Positions 1 through 12,891 of a stretch of 64,000 bases of DNA are shown here, one piece after another. Within the stretch, counting starts at the first letter, position 1; each line of letters opens with the position of its first letter. Below the pieces are notes generated by a model. The model was given only the letters and a program-made list of their open reading frames with translations, had not been told where the DNA came from and made no database searches. Origin of the DNA: Bigelowiella natans CCMP2755 (Eukaryota; Cercozoa; Chlorarachniophyceae); assembly GCA_000320545.1 (NCBI GenBank), contig ADNK01002519.1, positions 145,001 through 209,000 of the forward strand, in the 5' to 3' direction. Position numbers and translations under genes: made by a program.

Positions 1-255
1 AGAAGCTTCAAACCAGAAAACACTCAACATGCCTTCGAAGAGAATGACGAGGTCGAGAAGTGCAAAAATGAGGAAATAGAATTTTTCTCTGACAAACATC
101 TTGGAAGTACCTGCAAATTGTCTTTTTATATTAGCGTCCTGTGTGTAAATTTAATTGGGAAAATCGATGACAGCAATCATGACAGCAAAGTTTACAGTAA
201 TTACTATTTTCGATTCTTGTTAGTAGTCATATCTTCTCTTGTCGCGTGTCGATAG
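1..255 (+). CDS. 3' end of an unknown ORF running off the left edge
   Basis: Frame 1 is open from the first base for 84 codons and closes with TAG at 253-255. The translation is mixed and acidic in its first third (ENDEVEKCKNEEIEFF), then hydrophobic (FLLVVISSLVAC) at the end, which could be a C-terminal membrane anchor. No start or domain is visible because the gene begins outside the window. An 84-codon open frame is only moderately unlikely by chance, and a splice donor could end the true exon near 150. If real, this gene is convergent with the DGAT2 gene. Confidence 0.35.
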   Translation, partial: RSFKPENTQHAFEENDEVEKCKNEEIEFFSDKHLGSTCKLSFYISVLCVNLIGKIDDSNHDSKVYSNYYFRFLLVVISSLVACR

Positions 256-1752
256 TCATAAATCGCTACGTAACGCGATTCTGTCTGTACCTTGCTAGAC
301 ACCTTGTGATGCAACGATGCGCGAAAAAGTGCAAGTGATACGTGAGCCATATATGTAGCGCACGTACTCAATCGCAAGCCAGCACCAAGCAAATGCTTGT
401 GAGAGTAGTGGTACATCGCGGCGGCTGCATGGCTAGATCGACGGCATGCTAGCATAGCTACGCTAGCTAGATGGATGGTCGTCCCACGCTAGCACGCTAG
501 CACGGCCGGTCGCTAGCGCTGCAGCGCTTCTAGCATCATCCGCTCTAGCTATCTAGCTATAGCTAATATATAGCTAGATAGCTAGCTAGCTAGCGCAAAG
601 CACAGCCTGGCTAGCTGGCCTGCTAACTAGCTAGGCTAGTAGGGCCTGCCACTGCGTGGGGAACTATAGGATCGGAGGCTGTCTAGCTGTGGCTCTATCA
701 GCCTGCTAGCCTGCGGTCAATGTAGCTAGCTAGCTAGAGCCTGCCACTGCGTGGGGAACTAGAGGATCGGAGGCTGTCTAGCTGTGGCTCTAGCAGCCTG
801 CTAGCCTGCGGTCAATGCTAGAATGCTGCACGCTAGCAGATGCTAGAGATGGGTAGAGCAGACCATGGCTTTTCTAGTTTTGAGCTTATGTCACTCTAGC
901 TTGCTATGGTCTAGCAGTACTAGCTAGGTAGCCAACGTGCTAGCGTGGGACATGACAACAATACATCGACTCACGTTGCACACACTGCTAGACTGGCTAG
1001 CTGGTCTAGTGCATGGCAAATGCACATACTGTTGCACAGGGACTTGCAAGTCCATGTGCGTGTACGCGCGCATGTGAACACATGTACCCACACATTCCAG
1101 GTGCACTAAAAAAGCACACATGCTCTCTTCACAACCACACATGCACCAAACAAATCACGACACATGTGCTTGTAATGAACTATGTGCATAGCTAGATAGC
1201 TAGACAGATGTGTGCAAGGCAAAAGGATCAAGAGCTGCACACACACACACACACGCACACACAGTGTGTTCATCATTGACATCTAGTCATTGGAGTACAT
1301 GCATGTCATGTAACATAGCTACACGCATCCATCTAGCTATCTAGCTATGCTAGATGTAGATACATCTCGATGTGTACCGTCCATCGCAGATCTGCTTCAA
1401 TCGTACTCTGCAGTGCTCGTAGTAGTGCATGGGTAGCGAGGTCTAGATCGAGATGGTTGCCAGAAAAACGTGCATGCAAAACGCCAGCAATGGCACAGCA
1501 ACTGTGCTTACTCAGCTAGTCAGTCGCAAAATGCACAGGCATAGTTTTAACAAATGAAAGATTAACAAACATAATAGCGCGCACTGAACACATCGCAACC
1601 GTTACATTGCTAGGTTTGCATTCGCGATGATCATTGGAAGCTATGCAAACAAACTTCTGATTAACATCTGGTCCATCTTATGCACACACATGCTAAATTC
1701 AGATATATCTAGACATATCTAGACATACACACGCACACACGCACACACATAA

Positions 1753-1794
<42 letters not shown>

Positions 1795-1840
1795 GTTGAG
1801 TAAATTTGAGTAAATATCTATAAAAAGAACTTAGTACTAT
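256..1840. other. CTAG/GCTAGC-rich convergent intergenic island
   Basis: No gene is seen. About 430-860 is saturated with GCTAGC, CTAGCTAG and related words. From 1000 to 1500 it shifts to ACATGTG/GCATG words, and it ends with a CA tract and an (AT)n tract at about 1757-1789. It separates the 3' end of the left-edge ORF from the 3' end of the DGAT2 gene. Confidence 0.6.
644..817. repeat. Tandem duplication, 79-bp unit, 95-bp period
   Basis: The segment 644-722 recurs at 739-817 with two visible substitutions (T/G in the ACTATAGG/ACTAGAGG word and in CTCTATCAG/CTCTAGCAG). The 16-bp spacer is GCTAGC-type sequence. It lies wholly inside the CTAG island. Confidence 0.9.
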
Positions 1841-2370
1841 CTAGATGAAACGTATTTGGGTTTGATGCCAACCAACTGAGCCCTTATGACGATCGAACAA
1901 GTCTTTTATACCCTTCAACAGACGTGCGTGCACTTCTTGAACGTGCTATGATAAACATAACACAAGCTAATATTAGAAGTTGAGAAAAGGAAAACGCGTA
2001 GGTATATTAAGACGAGCAGATGCAACAAAATAACCCACATGGTCCTCGATGTCCTCGTTTCTCATTTTTTCAACTTTGATGGCCTTACCACAAAGAAGGG
2101 TGATATTGTACCGGCGTGGAATTGGCAAGTACCACCTATCACAACAAGAACACACATATAATCAAGGGACTACTAGCATATTCATTGAAATTTTGAGTTG
2201 TGTTATCGCATATTTCGTAAAACCACCTGCCCCAGAACACCAAGAACGATGCTTTGGCCCTTCGACTTAAAAACTCCATTATACCAAGTGAATCAAACCT
2301 AAACAGTATCATGGTAACTCGATGCTGCTAAGATGTCCACATGATGACGGCGACAACGATGATGATAATT

Positions 2371-2402
<32 letters not shown>

Positions 2403-2514
2403 AGTGATTGTGTGATTAACCATGGTGTGAAGATCTTGGTATTTCCGATCGAATAAGCAGGAACTACTGTTACTCCTGTACCCGATGAACCAATTATGTT
2501 TGTATGCAAAAATA

Positions 2515-2549
<35 letters not shown>

Positions 2550-3012
2550 GTGTGTGTATATATTTTATTGCGACAAAGTATTGCATCCTGAGATTCAAAT
2601 AATATTATGACAGGATACAAAACGAAATTATCGAATCACAACTGTGCCGTAGAACAAATATCATTGATGTATTACAGACCCTGCAAAATTTTGTGAGATG
2701 ATATTATTTCAAAAATCCTGAAAACATTGAAACGGATTTTGGAATAATTAGATAATGTATCTTCGCATCAACCAGTTCTAAGAGCAAACTTTGCTAACCC
2801 CATCCTTCTTTGTAGAAAGACAACCTGATATCATTAAAAGAACCTGTAACTGATGACCAGGTAAGATATCAGCAGCGGCAGCAGCAGTAGTGTATCTCCT
2901 CCTGTGTTTACTATAGTACCTCATCGTCTTTCCCCGTTTTGAACATTCCCGCAATGCCGTCAGGAACAATACCTACGCACACCCCCTGATATATACAGTA
3001 TAAGAGAAGTGC

Positions 3013-3044
<32 letters not shown>

Positions 3045-4437
3045 CAGTAGTACCCAAAATAATTAGACCAATCAGATTCTGTTTGGTAAATTCTCTCAGT
3101 GTCAAAAGGAATGAGACTTCATTATATTGCGAGTATTCACCTCGCCTGTAGTCTTTTGTAACGTTTTCCCAGAAACATCGACCATTCCCCCAAACAACGA
3201 CATGTACCTATTTCAAGAATCCCATCAATTTAAGAACAGAATATAAAGAAAAAGATAAAGAAATGATGCATATAAATACAAACACACACTTTTAACATAT
3301 TATAGATAGACCATAGATACTAATCTCCCTATTGTCCCTGTTGGATGATCGTATCTGGTAAGTATTCATTATCTTTATCACTGCCCTCTTCTCCCTTTTC
3401 GTTTATACCTTAGGAAGGGCGTGTTAAGGACCACACTAGCAGCGCCGCCAACAAACGGCCTTGCGAAAAGGTTGATTCCCTGATCGATTAGCATAACCAC
3501 AACAAGTATTTGGTGCTAAAGTATAGCTATTTATGAAATATAAATGAAACAACAATTGAATTTACTAACCAGCATGCTAACTATGTTAGCAATCGGTAGA
3601 ACACCGTGAGGTCCACTTGCACCTACCCTGGTCAAATAACAACATCTCCATGAATACGAAACATCTCTTTGACGAAGGAACCGTCAAGATTAAGAAATAT
3701 CGCATATGATCGAAATAACATGACCATGCGGAGTTCTTTTGATCGGACATTTCGATGTCCTCGATAATCATTCGAAATGAGAAGTATCTGTAACAAGTAT
3801 GTGAAATATGTCAAGTTATGGCGACTCTCGTAGCTGCTTGGTTGCAACAATAGCAACTACTTGTAAATTGCCAGACTGAATTTCGACTGGATAAGGCCCT
3901 GGTAAAATTTGGGTATGGGATGGAATGCTAGAATAGCCATTACGATCATGAACTTTGCCCATGATAAATAGGATCCGTATGCAATGAGGTAGAGGCCTGG
4001 TACAGTATCGATCAGTCAGTTGCATTATGTGAGTTAGCACCCTACAGCAGCTTCAAAGTGTGATAAATACCTATGAAGAAGGAGATTATAGGCCCCCCCA
4101 TCATCACACTGAAGAAGGCCACAACCATCACTTCCTCAAGGAAGGAAATATCAGCAGATTCCGTTAAAGACCCTTTGGGAAACCCGTCGGGGCTTTTAGT
4201 TGATTTCATGAGCTTTCGACAGACCCTTCATTATTGATATCAATGTGTAAATATTCTGCATGGATCTTAATTAGACACAGTAGCACGAATTGTGCGGTAC
4301 TTCTTCCTTTCTTCCAGAGGCATTCCCAGCAAATCTTCCGGCACCTTGAAGAACTCCATGAGAAATGTTTCCTTCCCTCCTTCCGCACCTGACTTCTCCT
4401 CTTCATCCGATTTATTCTGAACTTTTGACTCTTTCAT
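1841..4437 (-). CDS. Diacylglycerol O-acyltransferase type 2 (DGAT2) family, 13 exons
   Basis: DGAT2 enzymes transfer an acyl group from acyl-CoA to diacylglycerol (some members use monoacylglycerol or wax alcohols) at the ER membrane. Exons: 4437-4279, 4212-4071, 3996-3861, 3787-3725, 3627-3570, 3479-3409, 3207-3141, 2985-2920, 2824-2773, 2475-2421, 2265-2227, 2135-2039, 1945-1841. All phases close to give 369 residues, normal for the family. Residues about 80-125 form two hydrophobic segments followed by HPIPKFYQGL. Next come SGPHGVLPIA (family HPHG/EPHS block), GIVPDGIAGMF (family GGxxE block), a LALR-like FALRTG, and a C-terminal VHARLLKGIKDLFDRHKG that matches the DGAT2 C-terminus. The exon 1 donor and exon 2 acceptor are the least certain. 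Odd points: SGPHG and DGIAG replace the usual motif residues, so substrate cannot be inferred. Introns carry (GAT)n, (TG)n/(TA)n and (AGT)n tracts. Confidence 0.85.
2371..3046. repeat. Intronic microsatellites in the DGAT2 gene
   Basis: (GAT)n at about 2371-2402, (TG)n/(TA)n at about 2515-2562 and (AGT)n at about 3014-3046, each inside an inferred intron. ORFs of His/Thr/Ser runs crossing them are spurious. Confidence 0.8.
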
Positions 4438-4879
4438 TGCAAAGCGATTTGTAATATGCTCTAGCGTAGGTGTCTTCCTCCTCCCCCTCCCGGAAAGAAA
4501 GGACTCAAGCAGATATCTGCGCTACTCGGTCCTTTTTTCTCCTCCTAATCCGTCGCCGTTCGTGCCATTTTTAGCATATTTTACCATGTCGCAGGGTTAT
4601 TTCGTAGGATATTTACGATGAATGAAAGCACCAAGATATATTTCCATGTCGTAGTTCATAAATGGCCGAGGTTTTTCCGACGTATTTCCTCCATCGGCAA
4701 CTGGCATCAGCGAGTGGCGTCTTTCCCCCTCACCGTCGGCATCATCGTCTGGATCTGCGATCGAAAGAGCGCGGCAAAGGCGCCTCCCGTCCGCCCATCG
4801 AGGGTTTTCAGCCGGATGATTCTTCTACTATCGTCGTCTTTACTTACATAGCCCCGTATCTCCCCTGCTTGTCGTTCTC
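4438..4879. promoter_or_regulatory. Divergent promoter region DGAT2 / transportin-3-like
   Basis: A 442-bp head-to-head gap. It contains TGTCGCAGGG at 4587-4596 and a pyrimidine-rich stretch at about 4475-4550. It has no CTAG/GCATGC island. Short + strand ORFs at 4618-4883 have no recognisable content; a 5' untranslated or extra coding exon of the + gene could lie here. Confidence 0.35.
4587..4596 (+). promoter_or_regulatory. TGTCGCAGGG motif
   Basis: One of five exact copies of this 10-mer in the window. It lies 284 bp before the inferred ATG of the transportin-3-like gene, inside the divergent gap. Confidence 0.3.
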
Positions 4880-6036
4880 ATGAGAAAGCAAATGATGTTC
4901 CACTCCTCTTCCAACTCCTCATCCTCCTCCTCCTCCCCCTCTCGTGCTCCACCACCATCCCTGGAATCGTTACATACCGTCTTTCAAGTAAGAACTTTAA
5001 AATTATCATAGAAATAAGAGAATTCTGAAAGATAACATGCTTCGATAATACATACTTTTCAAGGCGATGGAGACCTTGGTATCTCCCCAATCAGCTCCCC
5101 AGAGCATACAGAAGGTGGGTGCACTACTACGCTCATAAATAAACAACGACCCAGAGCAAATCAACAGCTGGGGGAAGTTGATGGGGTTTGCTGTTCGATC
5201 AGGCCAACCAATATTTGAGCAAGCTTCAAGAGAGTGATGGGGCTTGGAATGTGTGTGGCAAGGTGACTTGCTACGCGTGTTACGAATATGACTGTGAAAC
5301 ATTCAAAAGATAAACAAAGGATCTGAAAACTTATCATGAAGACGTCAATCATTTTATTCCGCGATGCGGACGCTTAGTAAAAATATATTCCACGCGCAAG
5401 TAGTTTACAGGGCATTTAAGGCATTTCTATTCTGCACGGATATTTTCATCTGATTAATACTAATCACTGAGGGCGCTATATTTGATTCAGGTTTTGACTT
5501 TCAATCCTCCCTTATTTGCACCATTACCGCCACAAAACCCATTGCATCAAAACTCTCATCAATATCGTCGAATCTGGAGTCAAAAGTTGCGTGTATTTGA
5601 GCTCTCTGCGCAAATTCTCCTACAAAAAGCTAAGTATAAGCATTATCGAAAGTAAGTTGGGTTAACAACACACATACTTAACATATTCACTCGGAGTATG
5701 CTCATAGAAGGATTTCTGAATTCGAAACTAAAATGCAGGTTGGAATGGAAAGTACAGATGTCGCTGCTGGACCAATTAGCTTATGTCGTTCGAAGCCTTT
5801 CTGCTTGTTGCACACCGACACCAAATACAACCGAATCTTCCAAAACATCTCCTTTTAAAATGTCTTCAACTGGACAAGCAAGTAGTAGCAGCAGCAGCAG
5901 CGAAAAAATCATTATAGGAGCAGACATTCTCACCTGTATTGGGAACGGTATCTCTCGAACAACCGATTTATCATGGAATAAAGCTGTATCTTCCACTGCC
6001 TCTGCTCTGGCGTCCATGGTGATGGAAATAGGTACG

Positions 6037-6084
<48 letters not shown>

Positions 6085-9000
6085 ACTTCTATTACTACCA
6101 CGGCCAGAGATTACCATCTTACCGATGATGAGGTTGATGCCAAAATCAATAAGTCTTTGAGATAATGATGAGGATGGTGCCACGTGTTCTTTTTGAAAAG
6201 GAGTTACAAAAGACAAGGAATCGAAAGCTAGAAATCGCGACAGTAGCAGGATTCCTCACAGCAATCTTAAATCCGGTGTGAGTAGCTTTATGAAGAAGCT
6301 TTCGTCTGCATCATCATCAGGTGAAATGAGCTTCTAATGATGCAAGCGACGAGATGTTGGTGGCATGATATTAGTAATAATGAATTATATTAATGACGAT
6401 GACGACGATGATGAAGACATCAACCTTCCAAAGGGAAAACATCATAATGATACCAGGTGGAGACTGCATTGCTGACTTAATGTTTGTTGTCTTGTCGTGA
6501 TTGAATGACCGCGCAGATAGAAAAGATAGCTCCTCGACCAAAAGCAGCCCCTTTTCACTCGGACAAATGGAGTTCCTGAGAGGCTTAGCGGAGTATTCAA
6601 AAATGTATTCGGTAATATAAGATTGACTGCGACAGAGTATTCGATAATGTATTCGGTACTATAAGATAGATTGCCACAACATTGCAGTGGCTTGCTCTCT
6701 CACATAATATCTTAACGAACAAACGATTGATTCTACGTGTATATGCAGTACTCCTCCTCTTCATCTTCGATGTTGTCTCCGCGGAAGTCTCTGCTTACAT
6801 CTTTTGGTAAATTCATGTACGATTTCGTGGCGAGTGCTGCGGCGTTCACGCTCGACCCTAGTAGCTTTGGGACTTCAATAATATCACCAGGTCTGTCGGC
6901 GGCGCTGTTATCAAAAGCACACTGTATAAGACTCGCAAGCGCCCTGAAATGTTACAAAGCGTGGTTGCGAGCTTTTGCTGAGGAAGGGTTACCGACATCA
7001 GCTGCTTTTCCATCTGCATCTCACTGTGGAATCATAAAGACTTGCGTAGAAATTCTCCTGTCAAATCCTAAATCGAAGGATATCACGCTCGATGTTACTT
7101 CCATGCAGCACTCCTCCTCCTCCTCCTCCTCCTCCTCCCCCTCATCATCATCATCATCCTATAGAGTGATGATATCTCCAAGTCTTCGTCGAATATCAGC
7201 AGACGTTATAGTTAGCTATGCTGCCGCCATTAACGATGTGAATGTTCTCGGAAACTTCTTGCTCTGTATCACTGAGCTCTCGAAAAAGCTACTTTCGAAA
7301 TTAGATTCTTCAGCCCATCTCCGTGTTTCTCCTCCTCCTCCTCCTACTACTACTGGTAGCAACGTTGTCTTGCAGCTTGCGAAATACTTTCTAGAACTGC
7401 TCAATGAGCTTCTCATTCCTGCTACTGAGGAATTAGTGGCAAAGTTTCCTTCTGGCTCGTCCAAAATGAGCGCTGCTGCTTCTTCTTCCTCAATCAGTAA
7501 GGAGCTGAAAAATGCGTGGGTGCTGCTCCTGAAAACCGTTGTATCATGGGCGGAGAATGCTTCGAGCATTACCAAGGCAGCGGTAGCATCAGTGGCCTCA
7601 TCATTCACAATGAGAAATCATCACCACCACCATCATCATCATCATATCGCCTTTCTTGTGGAGTTAGATGGATATGCTATAGAGGGCCTCTGCCGTGTTT
7701 GGGAAGCACTTCATCAGCGTGTTTCGAATACCACCCCCTCTTCTCCTTCAATCTCCAAGAAAATATCATACTCTAAGAAAACGATGGACCAAGATGCGAA
7801 CGATGATACGAAACATGCTGCTGCTGCTGCTGCTACTAATATGAGTATGGTGTTTCTTCTTCCCTATTATGATACGGTGGCTGATGCTTTGTGCTCAATC
7901 TCTCAATATCCTCCTCAATATGCACATTTTCCCTCCAATAGCAAGGAGGCCTTTGCAACCATCCGTAGAAGAATTAGAGACTGTATGAGAGCTATTATCT
8001 CCAACAGCTCACAGCTTTCCATGTCTTCATTCAAAAAGGCCCTTCAAGCACTGGAGAAACTCATTGTCATCATCAAATCTGCTTCGGTAATTTCCCCAGA
8101 GATGATATATGCAGCCGAAGCAAGAATCCATATGGCAGCAGCAGTTGCAGGGAGGGTGTGCAAGGAGTATCGACGTAGCAGTCATCTTGGTGGGGGGGGG
8201 AGGGGAAGAGAAGAACGCAACATAGTTGTTCAAATGCTGCACATGTTGTTTGTCAAGACCTGTGAGCTAGGTCGACTATTATCGACTGCTTCTTCCTCCT
8301 CCTCCTCCTCCTCATCATCGTCATCATCATCGTCATCGTCGGTGCTAGCTTCTTCTTCTTCTTCTTCTTTTGTGTTAAACAATAATGCACATATTCCTGC
8401 GTTGTTATGCCAAGCTGTGGCGTTGTTGGGTCAATTATCCGCCGTTGTTGTCAAAACCAACCCAAGATATCTCTGGGGTGCTCTGCCATTGGTACTTGGA
8501 AGCTTGCAGCTACCGGAATTCGAAGATGTACATCCCGAAGAAAAGATGACAATGATGGGGGGGGGAGGGGGGGAGGGACAACAAGGAGCAGCGAATCCTC
8601 GTCAAGGCAGCTTTCTTCTTCTTCACCCTATGCGGATCTCTCAGGATCATGTTGCGGGGCCGAACTTATTGAAACTGGCAAAGGCCGCTAGAGAGGGAGT
8701 CGAGAGGGTGAGAAAAAGAAGAAGAAGAAGAAGAAGGAGGAGGAGGAGGAGGAGGAGGAAGGGGGGGGGGAGAGTAACAGATTTTCAACATATAATCTTT
8801 CATGGAAGTCCCAATATGAGAAGCAATGATCCTTGTAATGAGTAAAGAGCGGGTACAGAGAGGGGATCTACTTTACGTCGTGATCAATCAGTTGTATATT
8901 CATCATCATCATCCCTGAAAGCTTTACAATGTCGCCTTTAGCATTATCATGATTCATCGATCATTACTATCGTTACTACTTGTGCTTCTCTAGGGCATCA

Positions 9001-11319
9001 TCCTTTCTCTCTCAGAAATAAAGAGAATTGAGCAAGAGGTATGCCTGGAGAACGTTCTTTTGCTTAATACAATCTCCAGCATTCCATCCACGCTTTACTG
9101 AAGATCGATTTCTCTTCTCTTATTCTAACAGATATACAGCTTCTACTCGTTTGGCTGTTCAACACCTGATGAAGAGGGGGGCCGGACAGAGGGAGGAGGA
9201 AGAGGACGGAAAACAACACATCACTTCTCTTCCACGACAGCCGATTATCGTGAGCAGCTTCCTCTCACACCGCCAGGAAATATCAGGCCCTTTTACTTAA
9301 ACAAGCAACCAAATAGCAGCACCATGGATCATCGTAGCGTCATCGAGTCAGTAGTCTATTTTGAGCTTATTCATCGAGCTTTAGTGTCAGATGATTCGTG
9401 CTTTCTTCTTCTTCTTCTTCATCATCATCATCTTCTTCTTCCTCTTTATTATTTTAGCAGATGGCTCCGGTCGTCTATTATGTCTGAGAGGAAAGATTAT
9501 GATGTTTTAAACGGGAATAGGAGGAACATGCCAGCACCCACCATAACAGGCTCTACATTTCTACTGCTTACACAGGTTGACACAGCTAACAATGATCCAC
9601 AACATAATTGGCAGTATATTAACGATGATAGCTCTTTCTCTGCTTTATACATGCATGCACAGGCAAAGGCCTTTGTAATCCGTCTTTTTTAAAGTTGTTC
9701 ATCATCGTTCTTCCAGTATCATCGTGCTGTAATAATGTGCCAAATTAGGCCTTTGGAGTAATGGCCGAGATAGCAGCTTCCTCTTCAGCGTCCTCATCAT
9801 CATCATCTACTCCGCAATCAACCCCGTACCTAATTGAAGCAGCAGCGTCCATGCCCCCTCTTATTCGAATACAGCAAACGCTCAAAATAATCCGTTCTGG
9901 AGATGCGGCTGTATCAACAACGATGATGTCATCGAAGCAAGCTCATCAAAGTGACGTGAGTAGCTACAGGGGGAAATGGATCCAGGCAAGAGAAGTGATT
10001 ACTATCTACCTCTGTGATATGCTTCTCATTCTTCGGTCAGTCAGCAGAGATTTTGTTTGTTATCTTTGCTCTGTAGCAGTAGCAATGATGTTTATTCAAG
10101 GCCGATTTAACATTAAGTATTCAGGAAGAAGTGGTTGTACCAACATCGTCATCATCATCATCATCATCATCATTATCCTCCTCTTCCTCCTCCTCCCCCT
10201 CATCATCTTCATCATCAGAAACGTTCTAAAGGAGCAAAGAGTCTCTAGAGATGCTCATACAACTGATGAGAAAGCACGGTCAAGAGGAACATCATCAGCA
10301 GCAGCAGCAACAAGAACAACAACAACGCTAATCCAGTCTCAACCTGCCGTGCTAACACGAATATTAGCAGAAAAGTGGAAGGTAATTAAGCAGCGAGATG
10401 ACGCAACGGTGCAGTATTATCGTATTATTTCCGATTATATCTTCCTTAAATGTCAAAAAGACGATCGCCTCTTCTTGTCCCTGTTAAATGTATTAGCATT
10501 CATGTTATCTTATGTTATATATAATGCTATCAGATATTTTGTGATGTGGGATCACTATCCTTGGCACAAATAGCGCCATCATACGGTGATGGTCATCGAG
10601 GCAGCAGCCAACGGCTGTATCATCCATTTCTCCTATCTCAGTCACTTTCTTCTCTCTTTTCGGAAGCGCTTTCAAAACATCAAAAATACCCTTCAGTGGT
10701 TGTGGCAAAAGTAGCAGAGAATGTAGCCGGTTATGCTTTTGCTGCGTATGCGAAAGTGTTGGAGGAGTGGGGAGCTGCTACTAATACTAGCAACGACAAC
10801 GACGTTTCTGGCGAGGCTAGTGGTGTAGCCGCTGATATGCTCATCTTGCTTTCACTCTGCCAAGAAAACCTGACCACAACATTACCCCCCGACGTTGTGA
10901 AAAAGGTCGCTGATTCCTTCCTGTCACGAATAAGAAACAGAGGCACTGCCACCTCCAGAAATAGCAAAGAGGATTGGATGGACACCACCAACAACCTCAA
11001 AATTGGAGGGGGGGGGGGAGGAAGAGAGGCACACCAAGCGAATCTGTATAGTTTCGATGAAGATCCTGAATTGGCCATTGCATTCACACGATTCTTTGAG
11101 AGCTATATGCTCACAGGCAGCAGAACCTGCAGTGGCAAAGGAGGAGCAAGTAGCAGATTTGATGTTGGCTTTGCTGCAAAGTGTGCAGAGCTCCTCTTCA
11201 AGTTCGGGCTGAGAACACAGGAACGGTGATGAAGATAGATATCATGAAACTACTACCGACGAGATCACGTGCATGCAGCTGCTGTAGTATATGCCGAGTT
11301 TGTTTTGAAGGATGTATTT

Positions 11320-11362
<43 letters not shown>

Positions 11363-11723
11363 TGGTCGTAATATCTCCAGGAGAGCAGGAAAAGAAGTCA
11401 TTTCTTGCCTATCGAAACTGATCTCATCAGCTCGCAAGAAAGAGGTATTCTTCCTGTGCGCTTGCAAAGTACAATACACATGTTCTCGTGTCTTCTCATC
11501 CCAGAATATTGCAAGAGCTTACTAGGAGATCCAACAAAGCAATATCAGTGTAAACATCGTCCATAACGTGCAGCTACTTTCTTTCTTCTCAGGAGCTCAA
11601 AAGGGGAGAGGTGCCTCCTATGGGATCTCACCCATGGTTGCAAGACTGGATGATAAGAGGTGATCTTGCTTGTATTTCATAAATCACTAGTCATGAGTTG
11701 ATATGTATGCGTGTGTGTGTGTG

Positions 11724-11768
<45 letters not shown>

Positions 11769-11926
11769 TGAATGAGTGTTTATCGTTCATATTAAATGCA
11801 TGGGTCAAGATACCCCTCTTAATAGCATCATAATCATCATGATCATCATTATCATCACGACTCATAGGCAAAGGAGGCAATCTTGCTATATTTACCTTGA
11901 TGCTTGCTGCGAATGGTGCGTATGGC

Positions 11927-11965
<39 letters not shown>

Positions 11966-12374
11966 ATGTGTGTTGAAGTTATCAGATATACTATGTTAAT
12001 ATGAAGAAGTTCTTGCATCATAATATATCTGTCAATTCTTCAATCATTGCTAGCATATTCATTTTGTCAAAGAACTATTTTTTGCAATTCAGCTGCCTTG
12101 TTGCGCACGAAGACTATCCGTGCCTTTCATTTTTCGATTTCATTTCCCAATATCTTTCACCTCGTGCATCCTTAAAATCTGTACACACACACACACGCAC
12201 GCACGCACACACGCACGCACGCACACACGCGCACCATACATCGTACAGGGGCAATGCCTAGCTTCCAATTGCGACAATTGGTTATCGTTCTTCGTCAGTT
12301 GTCTGTAGTCGCAGGGTTAGTGAAAAACAAATCCACCTTGTAGATAGATCATCACGGCTATCATCGGTGTCATT

Positions 12375-12406
<32 letters not shown>

Positions 12407-12891
12407 CAGCTCCAAGTTGTTCGCCGAGTGGTTGCAGACTGTGCTGATAGCTTGGGACAAGAATAAGGTAGTACGAGAGAAGGAAATTAGGCTGTCACAT
12501 TGAAAACAATGGTGATGAGGTGATGATGCTGGTAGCGATCATTGCGTAGTGTGAGTAGCCCTTTAATGTAGTTAGTTGCAGAATTCATAGAAAGTGTGAT
12601 GCTTCTTTGTATATGAGCTTTAGAAAGTCTTAGAATCAAAAAAGAATTCATAAATATGAATCATCAGTGCAATGACAAATGCGTTTGACGTCTGCCTTGC
12701 GTTTTGCTTCATCAGCATAACATATACCTCTTTAAATACATTTCGTTAGATATGTTTAAGCTCTTTCATTTGAACAAAATCATCGCTTTCAATCTGAAAC
12801 TGTTACGTATGTGAAGGCCGGTGTCAAGAAAAAGTTTTATGAGGAACTGATGGATTCTGTCAATACTAATGATCGAAAGAATAATTTCAAG
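4880..12891 (+). CDS. Transportin-3 / Mtr10-like nuclear import receptor (importin-beta family), many exons
   Basis: TNPO3/Mtr10 receptors import SR-type and related RNA-binding cargo in a Ran-dependent way. ATG 4880 opens a Ser-rich leader. Exons 4880-4987, 5064-5114 and 5203-5262 join in phase and match the family N-terminus (SLESLHTVFQAMETL, then ANQYLSKLQESDGAWNV). Later coding blocks lie at about 5710-6030, 6171-6275, 6749 to about 8773 (largest), 9761-9958, 10100-10380 and 10570-11220. C-terminal exons end at 12467 (LFAEWLQTVLIAWDKNK) and 12891 (VKKKFYEELMDSVN). The large exon follows TNPO3 order: LKCYKAWLRAF, then a helical-repeat block ending SKKLLSKLD, then a YP..FP...EAF..IRRRIRDCMRAI block. 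Coding microsatellites give poly-Ser, poly-His, poly-Gly and poly-Arg runs between helices. Several middle junctions are unresolved, and a split into two genes near 9.7 kb is not fully excluded. Confidence 0.6.
7105..8770 (+). repeat. Coding triplet repeats in the importin-like gene
   Basis: In-frame tracts: TCC/TCA Ser runs at about 7110-7160 and 8291-8365, CAC/CAT His run at about 7619-7645, GCT Ala run at about 7819-7835, GGG Gly runs at about 8191-8202 and 8557-8577, AGA/AGG Arg run at about 8714-8760. All keep the reading frame and fall between predicted helices. Confidence 0.75.
11315..11957. repeat. (TG)n and (AT)n tracts
   Basis: (TG)n at about 11315-11360 and 11709-11767 and (AT)n at about 11931-11957, in sequence that reads as introns of the importin-like gene. 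An exon-like segment ELKRGEVPPMGSHPWLQ lies between them, ending with a donor near 11658. Confidence 0.75.

Noticed and set aside
3331-3383. Possible DGAT2 exon (YDHPTGTIGRL)
   Set aside because: Its phase does not fit the next exon, while joining 3479-3409 directly to 3207-3141 closes in phase and matches the family spacing.
3390-3480. Longer DGAT2 exon reading upstream through the acceptor (HQILVVVMLIDQ)
   Set aside because: In frame, but it adds residues between PHGVLPI and TPFLR that exceed the family spacing; the shorter exon fits.
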